Assembly (NCBI GenBank): GCA_945906755.1
Contig: CAMDRJ010000003.1
Coordinates: 1 to 51,054, forward strand
Length of the DNA stretch: 51,054 nt
Reading direction: 5' to 3'
From: Klebsiella pneumoniae
GTDB lineage: Bacteria > Pseudomonadota > Gammaproteobacteria > Burkholderiales > SG8-39
Part shown: positions 8,441-16,996 of the stretch, one piece after another
Layout of the letters: each line of letters starts with the position of its first letter
Position numbering within the stretch: the stretch's first letter is position 1
Notes under the pieces: generated by a model
Databases searched by the model: none
Told to the model about the DNA's origin: nothing
Seen by the model: only the letters and a program-made list of their open reading frames with translations
Program-made: the position numbers and the translations under genes

Positions 8441-9056
8441 ATTCCAGCATGTACTGGTAGGGCAGATCGTCGTAGCGCTTGGCTAACCGAAACCCGGCCA
8501 GCGCCATCTCATCGATGACCTGTTTATCGGCGAGCTTCATGCCAGGTGGCGGACCGACCGGCAGTTCGCGTTTATGGAAGTCGACGACGACAATCCGGCC
8601 ATTTGCGCGCAGCCCCTCGCGCAGTTTTGCGTAATAACGCGGCCGATTGACGATATGGTGCAGCACATCGCAGATGAATATCGTGTCGATGGTTGCCTGC
8701 GGCAGACGCGGATCGTCGCGTGCAGCGAGAACCGGTACGACATTCTTCGGTTCACCCCGCATGATCGCTGAGAGCAGCGCGGTATCGATGTCAACCGCGT
8801 AGACAGACTTCACCACCGGTACAAACCGCCGCGTGAAGTAACCGGTGCCTGCGCCGATGTCTGCGACCACCTCGTCTGGCTTGAGTTGCAGCGCGGCGAT
8901 CACTTGGCTTGGGCGCTGCCAGGCATCCCGCTCCGGGTTCTCAAGGATGCGCTCCCATTCTGCCAATGGGCGCTCGCGATGATGATGCATCCCGGTGCCA
9001 TGGCATCCTGCCAGCAGCGTCAACGTCATGGCCAGCAGAGTTACCAAGGATTTCAA
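8430..9056 (-). CDS. Predicted lipoprotein with class I SAM methyltransferase domain
   Basis: A 208-residue protein. The first 18 residues form a lipoprotein signal with lipobox LLAGC (Cys18). After a short His-rich linker comes a Rossmann-type methyltransferase domain with motif I DIGAGTG (about residues 66-72), an acidic motif II (AVDID) and FICDVLHH as motif IV. A periplasm-facing methyltransferase is odd because SAM is cytosolic; similar lipobox-bearing proteins are known only as uncharacterised homologues to me. It converges with the CoA-transferase genes and overlaps subunit B. Confidence 0.75.
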   Translation of the reverse strand: MKSLVTLLAMTLTLLAGCHGTGMHHHRERPLAEWERILENPERDAWQRPSQVIAALQLKPDEVVADIGAGTGYFTRRFVPVVKSVYAVDIDTALLSAIMRGEPKNVVPVLAARDDPRLPQATIDTIFICDVLHHIVNRPRYYAKLREGLRANGRIVVVDFHKRELPVGPPPGMKLADKQVIDEMALAGFRLAKRYDDLPYQYMLEFRR

Positions 9057-9135
9057 TGCGTTCTCCTATTGCGTGGCGGGACGGCTGGCGCGATTTGCGC
9101 TACTTTAGCGCTGAATACGAATCCGAGAGACAGCG

Positions 9136-10401
9136 ATGACCGTGGTCAATGAAGGTGCAGTGCTGTGGCAACCGGATGTCGAGAAGCGCGATCAGACCCA
9201 GATGGCGCACTACATGCGTTGGCTGGCCGAGAAAAAGGGTCTTCGTTTTCAGTCGTATCAGGCGTTGTGGGAGTGGTCCGCGACCGATATCGAAGGATTC
9301 TGGAGTTCGTTGTGGGAGTACTTTCCGGTGCGCGCCTCCGCGCAGCCGACCACGGTGCTCGACACGCGGCGCATGCCCGGCGCGAAGTGGTTCCCTGGCG
9401 CCAAGCTCAACTATGCTGAACATGCGTTTCGCTACGCATCCGCACAACAGCCTGCCATCATCGCGCAATCCGAAACGCGCGAGCGAACCGAGATCGATTG
9501 GGAAACGCTGCGTGTGCAAGTCGGATCGGTCGCGCAGGCATTGCGGGACATGGGCGTTGTGGCAGGCGATCGCGTTGTCTCGTACATGCCCAATGTGCCG
9601 GAAACCATCATCGCCTTTCTCGCCACGACGAGCCTTGGTGCGATCTGGTCGAGCTGTTCGCCGGACATGGGCGCAGGCGCGGTCATCGATCGGTTCAAGC
9701 AGATCGAACCCAAAGTCCTGTTTGCGGTGGACGGCTATCGCTACGGCGGCAAGGATCATGATCGCAAGGGCGTGATTACCCAGTTGCAGGCAGCGATGCC
9801 CTCGCTCACGAACGTCGTGTTGCTACCGTATCTCGATGTCAATGCGAGCCCGTCACAATTTCCAGGTGGCGTGACGTGGGCGAGCCTGCTTGACCGACGC
9901 GCCATCCTGCAGTTTGCGCAACTCGATTTTGATGCGCCGCTATGGATCGTTTATTCGTCAGGCACCACCGGATTGCCGAAGGCGATCGTCCACGGCCATG
10001 GCGGTGTGCTGATCGAGCATTTGAAGACGATGCTCCTGCATAAAGACATGCGCCCAGGTGATCGGTTCTTTTGGATGTCAAGCACCGGCTGGATCGTGTG
10101 GAATCTCTTGGTGAGCGGGCTGCTGGCCGGCTCGACGCTGGTTCTCTACGACGGCAACCCTGCGTATCCAGACTGGAGCACGCTCTGGCGCTTCGCATCG
10201 GAAACCAAGACCAACGTGTTCGGCGCAGGCGCAGCGTTCTTTAACTCATGCATGAAGGCCGGCCTCACGCCCGCCAAATCGTTTGATCTTTCCGCATTGC
10301 GACAGATTGGCTCCACCGGGTCACCGCTCACCGTCGAGAACTATGCGTGGGTCTACGCGTCGGTAAAGCAAGATGTGTGGCTTGCATCGATCAGCGGATA
10401 A
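9136..10401 (+). pseudogene. Acetoacetyl-CoA synthetase, truncated after the core adenylation domain
   Basis: The 421 codons match the N-terminal two thirds of acetoacetyl-CoA synthetase (family length about 650): GAKWFPGAKLNYAEH in the N-terminal domain, the P-loop YSSGTTGLPKAIVHGHGG (about residues 272-289) and RFFWMSSTGWIVWN. The frame stops at TAA right after DVWLASISG, where intact proteins continue with GTDIC and the C-terminal domain holding the catalytic Lys. No continuation is seen in any frame downstream, so the break is a deletion or rearrangement rather than one nonsense change. The product would lack the thioester-forming domain. It lies downstream of the CoA-transferase pair. 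Confidence 0.85.
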
Positions 10402-10499
10402 GGGCATTACGGTAACAAACTAAAAGGCGCCTGAGTGAAAGTGGTGTCGCCCAACATCTCGCTCGACACGGAAACGAAAAGGGCTACATCCAGCGCCCG

Positions 10500-10510
10500 G
10501 TGTCAGGCCT
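10500..10510 (+). repeat. Left copy of 11-bp direct repeat (target-site duplication)
   Basis: GTGTCAGGCCT here is repeated exactly at 10631-10641 on the other side of the inverted-repeat element. The length fits the 10-13 bp duplications made by IS4-group transposases. Confidence 0.75.
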
Positions 10511-10631
10511 CAATGCTGTTCGTTTAAGGAAAGCCGTCGCCCCCGCGAAGGCGGGGGCCCAGTGCGGCCTTACAGATTTCTCTGGATTTTCGCCTTCGCG
10601 GACTGGCAAGCTCTTTAAGCGAACAGCATTG
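10511..10631. mobile_element. IS4-like MITE of about 121 bp
   Basis: The ends are 17-bp inverted repeats with one mismatch (10511-10527 and 10615-10631), beginning CAATGCTGTTCG. The tip resembles the IS4 terminal repeat, which begins TAATGCCGATCAGTTAAGG. The element is flanked by an 11-bp direct repeat. The interior has no coding capacity but contains a CCCCCGC-GAAG-GCGGGGG hairpin (10541-10556) of a kind common in proteobacterial intergenic repeats. It is most simply a non-autonomous element mobilised by an IS4-family transposase encoded elsewhere. Confidence 0.75.
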
Positions 10632-10641
10632 TGTCAGGCCT
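10631..10641 (+). repeat. Right copy of 11-bp direct repeat
   Basis: Exact copy of the 11 bases at 10500-10510. The first base is shared with the end of the right inverted repeat. Confidence 0.75.
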
Positions 10642-10902
10642 TGCTTATTGCATCGAGGAGACGCCCTCGACGATGCGCGGTTGACGACACTCGGTTGATT
10701 TGTGTGTTGCCGCTGTGCCGCTCCGGCGCCGTGACGGAATCCGGAATGACTCAATCCGCGGAACCGCCGCATATGTGACTCGTTCGTGTGTAGTGTGGGC
10801 GTTGCGCCTTGACGCTTTCCACGATCGCGATTAGCGCTAAGAAAGCGGCGGCCATCGGGCGAGGGTAAACTGGAAACGAGCCGATCCTTTCGAGGAAATC
10901 CA

Positions 10903-11112
10903 ATGATAGACGTCAACACTCTGAGCCGAGACGAGCAGCTTGAGCTCCTCGAACAGCTATGGGAATGCTTATCGTCAACCCCACAATCAATTCCGATGAC
11001 CGACGCGCAACGTGAAGAACTCGATCGACGACTTGATGAGCTTGACCGCGAAGGTCCGGTCGGTATCGCGGCCGAGGAAGTGTTGGGGCGGCTGCACTCG
11101 CATCGAGAGTGA
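10903..11112 (+). CDS. Addiction module antitoxin (short RelB-like component family)
   Basis: A 69-residue protein of the 'putative addiction module component' family: DEQLELLEQLWECL at the start, then PMTDAQREELDRRLDEL and a Gly-Pro-containing C-terminus. GAGGAA (10892-10897) precedes ATG 10903. Such antitoxins normally sit directly before a ParE/RelE-type toxin. Here the toxin at 11109 is broken, so this gene may be an orphan without a target in this locus. Confidence 0.8.
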   Translation: MIDVNTLSRDEQLELLEQLWECLSSTPQSIPMTDAQREELDRRLDELDREGPVGIAAEEVLGRLHSHRE

Positions 11113-11254
11113 AAGCCATAATCATTCGGCCGGCCGCGCTTTGATGCGCAGGTTCCCGTATGGGGTCTTCTACCGAGACATGGCGCAATTCATTGTGGTC
11201 GTCGCATGTATGCATGTTCGTCGCCAACCAAAACGCTGGCAATCGCGAAGCTGA
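11109..11254 (+). pseudogene. ParE/RelE-type toxin remnant with internal deletion
   Basis: A GTG at 11109 overlaps the antitoxin stop and opens KAIIIRPAA, the usual first strand of the toxin, but reaches TGA at 11142. From 11138 another frame gives ALMRRFPYGVFYR followed by IVVVACMHVRRQPKRWQSR, the standard C-terminal half of ParE-family toxins. About 50 central residues are missing and the two halves are out of frame, so no toxin can be made. Confidence 0.8.
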
Positions 11255-11567
11255 CGGCTAAAATTGCCTCGAAGGTTGCTCCAGCGCATGATTCGAGGAT
11301 GATCTTGTACAAAGATAGGCAGCACATTCCCGCGTTGACTAGCGTAGGAAGTTGCCACCATGATGGTCAGCACATATTTGGCCTCCGTCCTCAGCGGACT
11401 CGGTTTGAAATTGGTTGAGGGCGTTGGCCCGACAGGTCAAGACGGCACTGCAAACCCATGCAGAAGGTGATGGAGCGGCTACGCCTGATGAAATCGATAG
11501 GGTCATGCCGCAGCGATCGGTTCGGCGTTTTCTCAGGGACACAATCTCGCATAGAATCCCTCACAGC
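11255..11567. other. Intergenic stretch without recognised features
   Basis: About 310 bp between the toxin remnant and the enolase-superfamily gene. Short open frames occur but none has a good ribosome binding site or recognisable protein. A TAGAAT hexamer (11552-11557) just before the next gene could be its -10 box. Confidence 0.4.
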
Positions 11568-12728
11568 ATGGACACCATCGCCAGCATTGAAACCCTTCTC
11601 GTCGCCGTACCCACGCGCCGCGAGCACAAGTGGACCGGACTCACCGAACCCATCGGCCGTTATGTCCTCACCAAACTGACCGATTCGTCCGGTCGCGTCG
11701 GCTGGGGTGAAGCGCCGGCACTCAAGGATTGGGGCGGCGAGTTCGGCCGCTACTTCGGCGAGTCGCACAGCATCGCGCGGCTGGTCATCGCGAATTATCT
11801 TGCCCCTGCGGTACGCGGTATGCCGCTTGGCGATTTCGTCGAACTGCATCGGCGAATGGATGCAATCGTGAAAGGCTATCCCTATGCGAAAGCCGCCGTC
11901 GAGTTCGCGTACTACGACCTTACAGCGCGCGAGCTTGGTGTGCCTGCCTACACGCTCCTTGGCGGGCGGGCGCGCGATCGCATACCGGTCACCCATTCCA
12001 TCGGACTGCTTGGCATTGATGAAGCGGTGAATGAATGCGCGCAAGTCGTGAAGGAAGGCATTCGTACCATCAAGATCAAGGTCGGACAGACGCCCAAACA
12101 CGATGTGGAGATCGTGCGCCGGATTCGCGAGGCGGTTGGACCGGACATCGACTTGTGCGTCGATGCAAACGAAGGCTATGCCACGCCCGGTGAGGCGATT
12201 CGAACGATTCGTGCGATGGAAGCCTACGGCCTCAAATACGCCGAGCAGCCGGTGATGGGAATCGAGCGGCTCGCCGAAGTCTCCCGCGCGATCGACACGC
12301 CCGTCATGGCCGATGAAAGCGCATGGAATGCCCACGATGTGGTGCAGATCATCGAACAGCGCGCGGCCGAAATCGTATCGATCTACACCACCAAGCCGGG
12401 CGGGCTGTACAAGGCAATGGAAGTGGCCGCGGTTTGTCGCGCAGCGGGCATCATCTGCAATGTGAATGGATCGGTTGAGCTGGGTGTGGGCAACCGCGCC
12501 AACATCACGCTGGCAGCGGCTGCGCCTGCGGTCACGCTGTCGTGCGTGGTACCGGTCTCGACGCCCGCCGAACACCTTGCCGGTCGCATGGGCGGCATCT
12601 ATTATCGAGACGACCTGCTGGCCGCGCCGATGCGATTCGTGGACGGTGCAATCGAAGTGCCGGATACACCGGGGCTTGGGATCGCGGTGGACGAGGCGAA
12701 GATCGAGCAGTATCGGGTTGCAGACTAG
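11568..12728 (+). CDS. Mandelate racemase/muconate lactonizing enzyme family protein
   Basis: A 386-residue enolase-superfamily enzyme of the MLE subgroup. It has the KxK motif (IKIKVG), metal ligands in VDANEGY, AEQPV and MADES, and the second catalytic Lys after the sixth strand (IYTTKPGGL). The capping domain begins IETLLVAVPTRREHKWTG. These enzymes abstract a proton alpha to a carboxylate (cycloisomerase, racemase, dehydratase or epimerase). ATG 11568 gives the normal length; there is no clear ribosome binding site, and a -10-like TAGAAT lies close upstream, so the mRNA may be nearly leaderless. The gene stands alone, so the substrate is open. Confidence 0.88.
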   Translation: MDTIASIETLLVAVPTRREHKWTGLTEPIGRYVLTKLTDSSGRVGWGEAPALKDWGGEFGRYFGESHSIARLVIANYLAPAVRGMPLGDFVELHRRMDAIVKGYPYAKAAVEFAYYDLTARELGVPAYTLLGGRARDRIPVTHSIGLLGIDEAVNECAQVVKEGIRTIKIKVGQTPKHDVEIVRRIREAVGPDIDLCVDANEGYATPGEAIRTIRAMEAYGLKYAEQPVMGIERLAEVSRAIDTPVMADESAWNAHDVVQIIEQRAAEIVSIYTTKPGGLYKAMEVAAVCRAAGIICNVNGSVELGVGNRANITLAAAAPAVTLSCVVPVSTPAEHLAGRMGGIYYRDDLLAAPMRFVDGAIEVPDTPGLGIAVDEAKIEQYRVAD

Positions 12729-12883
12729 CCTCGAAAATTTACCGCGGAGGAAGCGGAGGTAACGGAGGGAGAATTGGGTCGTGGTGTAGGTGCCAAGTAC
12801 GCACGTCATGATCGGACGATGCATCTTCGCGTGCCCCTTCGACGCGCAGGCAAAGAGCCCAACTGGTCAAAAAAACTACAAGC

Positions 12884-13270
12884 TCATACCTTCCGAATAC
12901 CCTCACCATATCGTGCTACTGTCTTGTCGGCCGTAAGGAGCGTCAATCCCTCCACGCGAGCCTGTGCGATGAGAATTCGATCGAATGGGTCCCGGTGCAG
13001 AGGCGGGAGATCGTTCACCGCGACGGTGTGTTCGCTGGTGACAGCCAATTCGCGGTAGCCATTGACCAGCAGCATGCGCCATAGTCGGCGCGGGTCGACA
13101 ATGAAGTCGGCGCGATCCAGCCCGTTCTTAATGCTGATCTCCCACAAGCTGGCGGCACTGAATACGAGTTGATTAGCAGGATCAAGCAATAACGTGCGTG
13201 TTCTGGCAGACAGCCGCTGCGGCTCGCTCGCAGACCATAGTACAAGGTGTGTGTCGAGCAACAGGTTCAA
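12884..13270 (-). CDS. PIN-domain toxin (VapC-like)
   Basis: A 128-residue PIN ribonuclease. The acidic residues expected at the active site are present: Asp6 in LLLDTHLVLW, Glu in SLWEISIKNG, and PFDRILIAQA with LLTAD near the C-terminus. It is of the type paired with Phd/YefM antitoxins. Its ATG overlaps the antitoxin stop (ATGA), so the two are coupled. The gene appears intact. Confidence 0.88.
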   Translation of the reverse strand: MNLLLDTHLVLWSASEPQRLSARTRTLLLDPANQLVFSAASLWEISIKNGLDRADFIVDPRRLWRMLLVNGYRELAVTSEHTVAVNDLPPLHRDPFDRILIAQARVEGLTLLTADKTVARYGEGIRKV

Positions 13271-13515
13271 GCCTTGCGCCCCGCAAACAGTTTTTCTATT
13301 TCATCCGCGCCCATACGGTCGAAATCATCCGGCACGGTAAATTCGCCCGCCATGAAACCCAAGCGGCCGGCGGTTCCCACCTTCGCAGGTGTCAGTGGGA
13401 TGACCTTGACCATCGGCTTGCCCGCCTTGGCGATGATGAACGCCTCGCCGCGAGCGGCCTGCTCCACCAGCTTGGAAAGCCGGGTTTTGGCATCGTGAAT
13501 ATTGACGGTAAGCAT
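13267..13515 (-). CDS. Phd/YefM-type antitoxin
   Basis: An 82-residue antitoxin with the N-terminal DNA-binding fold of Phd (VNIHDAKTRLSKLVEQAARG, then FIIAKAGKPMVKVIPL) and a toxin-binding tail. It is the first gene of the pair with the PIN toxin and presumably represses their promoter. A CTAACCGAGGTTAG palindrome just upstream (13530-13543) is a plausible operator. Confidence 0.87.
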   Translation of the reverse strand: MLTVNIHDAKTRLSKLVEQAARGEAFIIAKAGKPMVKVIPLTPAKVGTAGRLGFMAGEFTVPDDFDRMGADEIEKLFAGRKA

Positions 13516-13529
13516 GGCGCCCCCATTGA

Positions 13530-13543
13530 ACTAACCGAGGTTA
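13530..13543. promoter_or_regulatory. Palindrome upstream of the Phd-PIN pair
   Basis: CTAACC and GGTTAG flank GA, giving a near-perfect palindrome about 15 bp before the antitoxin start. It is the kind of site used for autoregulation by Phd-like antitoxins. Binding is inferred. Confidence 0.45.
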
Positions 13544-13746
13544 GTCTACATGTTGCAAACCAAATGGCAAGCAAAGCTGTGGCGAATCGGAGGATCCGGT
13601 CAAGTCGTACCGATTCTCCGGGGGCCGGCGTGGCCGCGCCCCATCGTTGGGGTGACGTTTCCAATGCGCCACCAGATCGGCCTTGCCGGTGTCCTCCACC
13701 ACGCCGTTGTTGCCATGCCGGTCTATGCCAAAATGCGTTATCCATA

Positions 13747-13752
13747 GAAGGA
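13747..13752 (+). promoter_or_regulatory. Ribosome binding site deciding the TTG start at 13760
   Basis: GAAGGA lies 7 bases before TTG 13760. No ATG or GTG gives the full N-terminal domain of the M24-family protein, so this site supports the TTG start. Confidence 0.5.
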
Positions 13753-13759
13753 CTAAGCC

Positions 13760-14893
13760 TTGAGACCAGACATCCTCACCCGCGTCACCGCCGCCGCCAA
13801 ACAACACGGCGTGGACGCCTTTGTGACCTGCTCGCCCGAGAATTTCGGCTATCTCACCGGATTCATCGTTCCTTCGCAGCCGCTCATGCGACATCGGCAT
13901 GCGATGGCGATCGTCACCGCAAGCGGTGAATCAGCGATTCTTGGTGTCGATATGGAGGCGACCACGATCGGCCGGCGCGCGCCCGCGACCCGCACGAAGA
14001 TCTGGGCCGAGTTCGACGACAACTGCATCGCATCGCTCGCCGAACTATTGCGCGAGATGGGGCTTGCAAGCGCGAAGATCGGCATTGAGCTGGATTACTT
14101 GCCGGCCAGCGATTTCGTCAAGCTGCGTGAGGCGCTGCCCACCGCCAATCTCGTGCCGAATCAACAAATCTTCGCGCGCCTGCGCCAGATCAAGACGGCG
14201 GACGAGATCGCCCTCCTGCGACGCTTGTCACGCATCGCCGATCAAGCGATCACCGATGCCCTGCGGTCCGTGCGGGCCGGCGATACCGAGATGGACCTTG
14301 CCGGCCACCTGACCCGCAACGTATACGCGCTTGGCGCCGAGCAATTCAAGTTGATGATCGTCGCCACCGGTGAGCGCAGCGAACTGCCCAATGTCGGCCC
14401 GACCGAGCGAAAGCTTCAATCGGGTGATGTGTGCCGAGTCGAAATTTTCCCAATCATCGCGGGCTACCATGCGGGCGTATGCCGCACCGCCGTCGTGCAG
14501 AAAGCGCCGCCCCATGCCGAGCGCATCTGGAAGCACCTGGTCGACTGTAAATACCAACTGCTTGAACAGACGCGGCCGGGCGCCAGTTGCGAAGCGATCT
14601 ACGATACCTTCATCAAGAAGCTCGCCGAGTTGAATCTGCCGCCGATCTCATTCGTCGGCCACGGCATCGGCCTCTTCTTGCATGAGGACCCCTATCTTGG
14701 CAAGACACCGGAGATCGGGCGCACGGGCGACGCACAGCTTGAAGAGGGCATGGTCCTTGGCTTCGAGCCGCTTTGTTATCGCACCGGCCATGGCTTCGGG
14801 ATGCAGTTGAAGGATATGTTGGTAGTAACCAGCAAGGGTTGCGAAGTCCTGTCGGACTATTGCTCGAATGATGCATTGATCGTGGTGCAATAG
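13760..14893 (+). CDS. M24/creatinase-fold protein (Xaa-Pro peptidase family), metal site degenerate
   Basis: A 377-residue protein with a creatinase N-terminal domain (SPENFGYLTGF near residue 30) and a pita-bread C-terminal domain (GHGIGLFLHEDPYLG, MVLGFEPLCY). Metallopeptidases of this family carry an Asp pair in a segment like DxGxxxxGYxSDxxRT; here it reads VEIFPIIAGYHAGVCRT, and the last Glu region reads LKDMLVVT. Several metal ligands thus appear lost, as in creatinase, which is metal-free and hydrolyses a guanidino C-N bond. A hydrolase of a small N-compound is more likely than a peptidase (inference). First gene of a seven-gene operon, 7 bp before the next. Confidence 0.85.
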   Translation: MRPDILTRVTAAAKQHGVDAFVTCSPENFGYLTGFIVPSQPLMRHRHAMAIVTASGESAILGVDMEATTIGRRAPATRTKIWAEFDDNCIASLAELLREMGLASAKIGIELDYLPASDFVKLREALPTANLVPNQQIFARLRQIKTADEIALLRRLSRIADQAITDALRSVRAGDTEMDLAGHLTRNVYALGAEQFKLMIVATGERSELPNVGPTERKLQSGDVCRVEIFPIIAGYHAGVCRTAVVQKAPPHAERIWKHLVDCKYQLLEQTRPGASCEAIYDTFIKKLAELNLPPISFVGHGIGLFLHEDPYLGKTPEIGRTGDAQLEEGMVLGFEPLCYRTGHGFGMQLKDMLVVTSKGCEVLSDYCSNDALIVVQ

Positions 14894-14900
14894 GCCGATC

Positions 14901-15986
14901 ATGCGTGTCGCCGTTATAGGTGCGGGTGCCGGCGGTGCGGCAGCGGTCGCGGAGCTGAGTATTGCCGGACACATCGTCACACTGTGGAATCGCAGCGCGG
15001 CCACCCTCGCGCCGTTTATTGCGTTGGGCGGCGTCGAATACGAAGGGGTGCTTGGTGCGGGAATTGCGAAACCCGCTTTGATAACCCCGAATCTGGCAGA
15101 GGCGATCGACAAGGCCGACGTCGCCCTCGTTTGCCTGCCTACGATCTCGCACGACAGCGTCGCGCGGTCCCTCGCGCAGTTGCGCGCCGACCGGTTGCCG
15201 GTTGTCCTCAATCCCGGGCATACCGGCGGCGCCCTCGAATTTCGCGAAAGCTATCGGCTTGCAGGTGGTGGTACCACCCCGCCGATCGCTGAATTTCACA
15301 CGCTCTCTTACATCGCTCGCAAGTACGCACCGGCGAAGGTCACGATTACCGGCAAAGCGAAATTTCTTCGCCTGGGCGTATTACCCGGTGGCGATGCCGC
15401 GGCCGGCGCCGCGCGGTTGCTCTATCCGGTTGCGCACGCAGTCGGCGATGTTCTCAATTCGAGCCTGGCGAATCTGAACATGACGTTGCACGCACCGGGC
15501 GCGGTGCTTGGTGCGGCGTGGATCGAATCAACGCGCGGCGATTTCACGTTCTATGTGCAGGGTATGACCCCAGGGGTGACGCGCGTGATGCAGGCCCTCG
15601 ACGATGAACGCCTCGCGGTGGCTCGCGCATTCGGGCACGCGTTGTTGCCACTGGGTGCGGAAATGCAAAAATACGGGACAGTTGAACCGTATGTGACTGA
15701 CACGACGGATCTGGTGGGTGCGATCGCCAGCGGCGAGGCGAACAAAAAGATCAAGGCCCCCGATTCATTGCGGCATCGCTACTATCTGGAAGATTTCGGG
15801 CATGGCCTGGTACCCTTCATTGCGCTGGGAGAGGCAGCAGGCGTACCGACACCGGTTGCCAAAGCACTGCTCGACCTTGGCTCAACCTTGACCGGCGTGG
15901 ATTTTCGTCAATCCGGTCGCACGGCGCAGAAAATGGGCATCGCGGGGTTGGATCGAGATGGCGTACTGAAAGCGGTAAGGAAATAG
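14901..15986 (+). CDS. Octopine/nopaline dehydrogenase-like NAD(P)-dependent oxidoreductase
   Basis: A 361-residue two-domain dehydrogenase. The Rossmann N-terminus (VAVIGAGAGGAAAVAELS, a GxGxxG-type motif) is followed by an octopine DH C-terminal domain with EFHTLSYIARKY and HAPGAVLGAAWIE. Family members interconvert opines (N-carboxyalkyl amino acids) with an amino acid plus a keto acid, or oxidise related 2-hydroxy/amino acids. It lies between the creatinase-fold gene and the luciferase-like gene, 7-9 bp from each. Direction and substrate are unknown. Confidence 0.87.
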   Translation: MRVAVIGAGAGGAAAVAELSIAGHIVTLWNRSAATLAPFIALGGVEYEGVLGAGIAKPALITPNLAEAIDKADVALVCLPTISHDSVARSLAQLRADRLPVVLNPGHTGGALEFRESYRLAGGGTTPPIAEFHTLSYIARKYAPAKVTITGKAKFLRLGVLPGGDAAAGAARLLYPVAHAVGDVLNSSLANLNMTLHAPGAVLGAAWIESTRGDFTFYVQGMTPGVTRVMQALDDERLAVARAFGHALLPLGAEMQKYGTVEPYVTDTTDLVGAIASGEANKKIKAPDSLRHRYYLEDFGHGLVPFIALGEAAGVPTPVAKALLDLGSTLTGVDFRQSGRTAQKMGIAGLDRDGVLKAVRK

Positions 15987-15995
15987 GAACCCACC

Positions 15996-16985
15996 ATGCC
16001 CATCCCAATCGGTGTCAGCTTCGACGGTTTTTGCTCCTTTGCCGATTCACTCACCATCGCACGTGAAGCGGAGGATGCCGGCGCCGCCAGTCTGTGGATG
16101 GCCGAGCATCTTGGCTATCGCGACTCGCTCGGTTCATGCATGGCATTTGCGATGGCGACCAAGCGTGTTGGCATCGTGCCCACTGCTATCAGTCCTTATC
16201 TGCGCAATCCGACGCCCTTGGCAATGGCGATGGCCACGCTTGCCGAAGCAGCACCCGGCCGCGCACGCATTGCGCTTGGGATCGGCAATCCGCTCTTTCT
16301 CGGTGAATCGGGCGTTCGCATCGACAAGCCGGTGCGTGCGCTGCGCGAGTATGTCGAGGCGCTGCGCGGTCTGTGGAGCGGCGAGCCGGTGCATCAGCCA
16401 GAGGCGATGCTCCACCGGCTGGACGGCGCGCGCATGATGTTCCGACCACCCGCGCCGATCCCGATTTATCTTGCGCCGATGAAGGAGCAGAACCTGCGAC
16501 TGGCGGGCACCTCCGCGGATGGCGTGGTGCTGTCGGCGGGCTTGTCGCCTGAATACGCGCGCGTCTCGCTCGATTTCGTCGCAGCCGGTGCTCGATCGGT
16601 TGGGCGTGCGCCCAGTGCCGTTGGCCGCGCAGCGTATATTTTTTTCATGGCCGCACGGGACACGCGCGACGCGCTGGAGAAATCGCGCCGCAAGCTTGCG
16701 TTCGTGCTGCGCAATCGTTTCCTCGACGAGAGCATCGCGCATTCAAAGATCCCGATCGATCAGGCGGCGATCATCGATGCCATCGGCAAGCGCGATCTGG
16801 AGCGTGCGGCCTGCCTTGTCCCGGACGAAGCGGTGGAGGCATTCACGGTCTTCGGGACCCAACAGCAATGTGCCGATCGATTACAACGATACATCGACGC
16901 CGGCATCGATGAACCGGTATTGTTGCTGGTCGGCGAACCGGCCGATCGCGCCGAATCGCTCGCCGTGATACGCGCATTTCAATAG
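15996..16985 (+). CDS. LLM-class flavin-dependent oxidoreductase
   Basis: A 329-residue luciferase-like TIM-barrel protein: SLWMAEHLGYRDSL near the first strands, a RIALGIGNP strand, and a C-terminal helix region with TVFGTQQQCADRLQRYIDAG, the usual ending of F420/FMN-dependent members. It may be a monooxygenase using reduced FMN or an F420-dependent dehydrogenase; the sequence does not decide. Spaced 9 bp after the dehydrogenase and 11 bp before tctC. Confidence 0.86.
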   Translation: MPIPIGVSFDGFCSFADSLTIAREAEDAGAASLWMAEHLGYRDSLGSCMAFAMATKRVGIVPTAISPYLRNPTPLAMAMATLAEAAPGRARIALGIGNPLFLGESGVRIDKPVRALREYVEALRGLWSGEPVHQPEAMLHRLDGARMMFRPPAPIPIYLAPMKEQNLRLAGTSADGVVLSAGLSPEYARVSLDFVAAGARSVGRAPSAVGRAAYIFFMAARDTRDALEKSRRKLAFVLRNRFLDESIAHSKIPIDQAAIIDAIGKRDLERAACLVPDEAVEAFTVFGTQQQCADRLQRYIDAGIDEPVLLLVGEPADRAESLAVIRAFQ

Positions 16986-16996
16986 GAGATCGCATC

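Larger units (their letters stand above)
10402..10902. other. Intergenic stretch, no intact gene
   Basis: About 500 bp between the truncated synthetase and the antitoxin gene. It holds the MITE at 10511-10631. I see no convincing protein or RNA gene in the rest. It is probably debris of the event that removed the synthetase 3' end. Confidence 0.6.

Noticed and set aside
10541..10556. Hairpin inside the MITE as a transcription terminator
   Set aside because: There is no T-run after the stem and the sequence matches a common intergenic palindrome type.
11391..12824. Long minus-strand frame opposite the enolase-superfamily gene
   Set aside because: Sequence is His/Arg-rich with no known domain, while the plus strand encodes a complete MLE-subgroup enzyme with all catalytic residues.
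13541..13747. Open frames on both strands between the Phd antitoxin and the M24 gene
   Set aside because: Neither has a ribosome binding site or a recognisable domain, and each is short. Possibly decayed coding DNA but not supportable.
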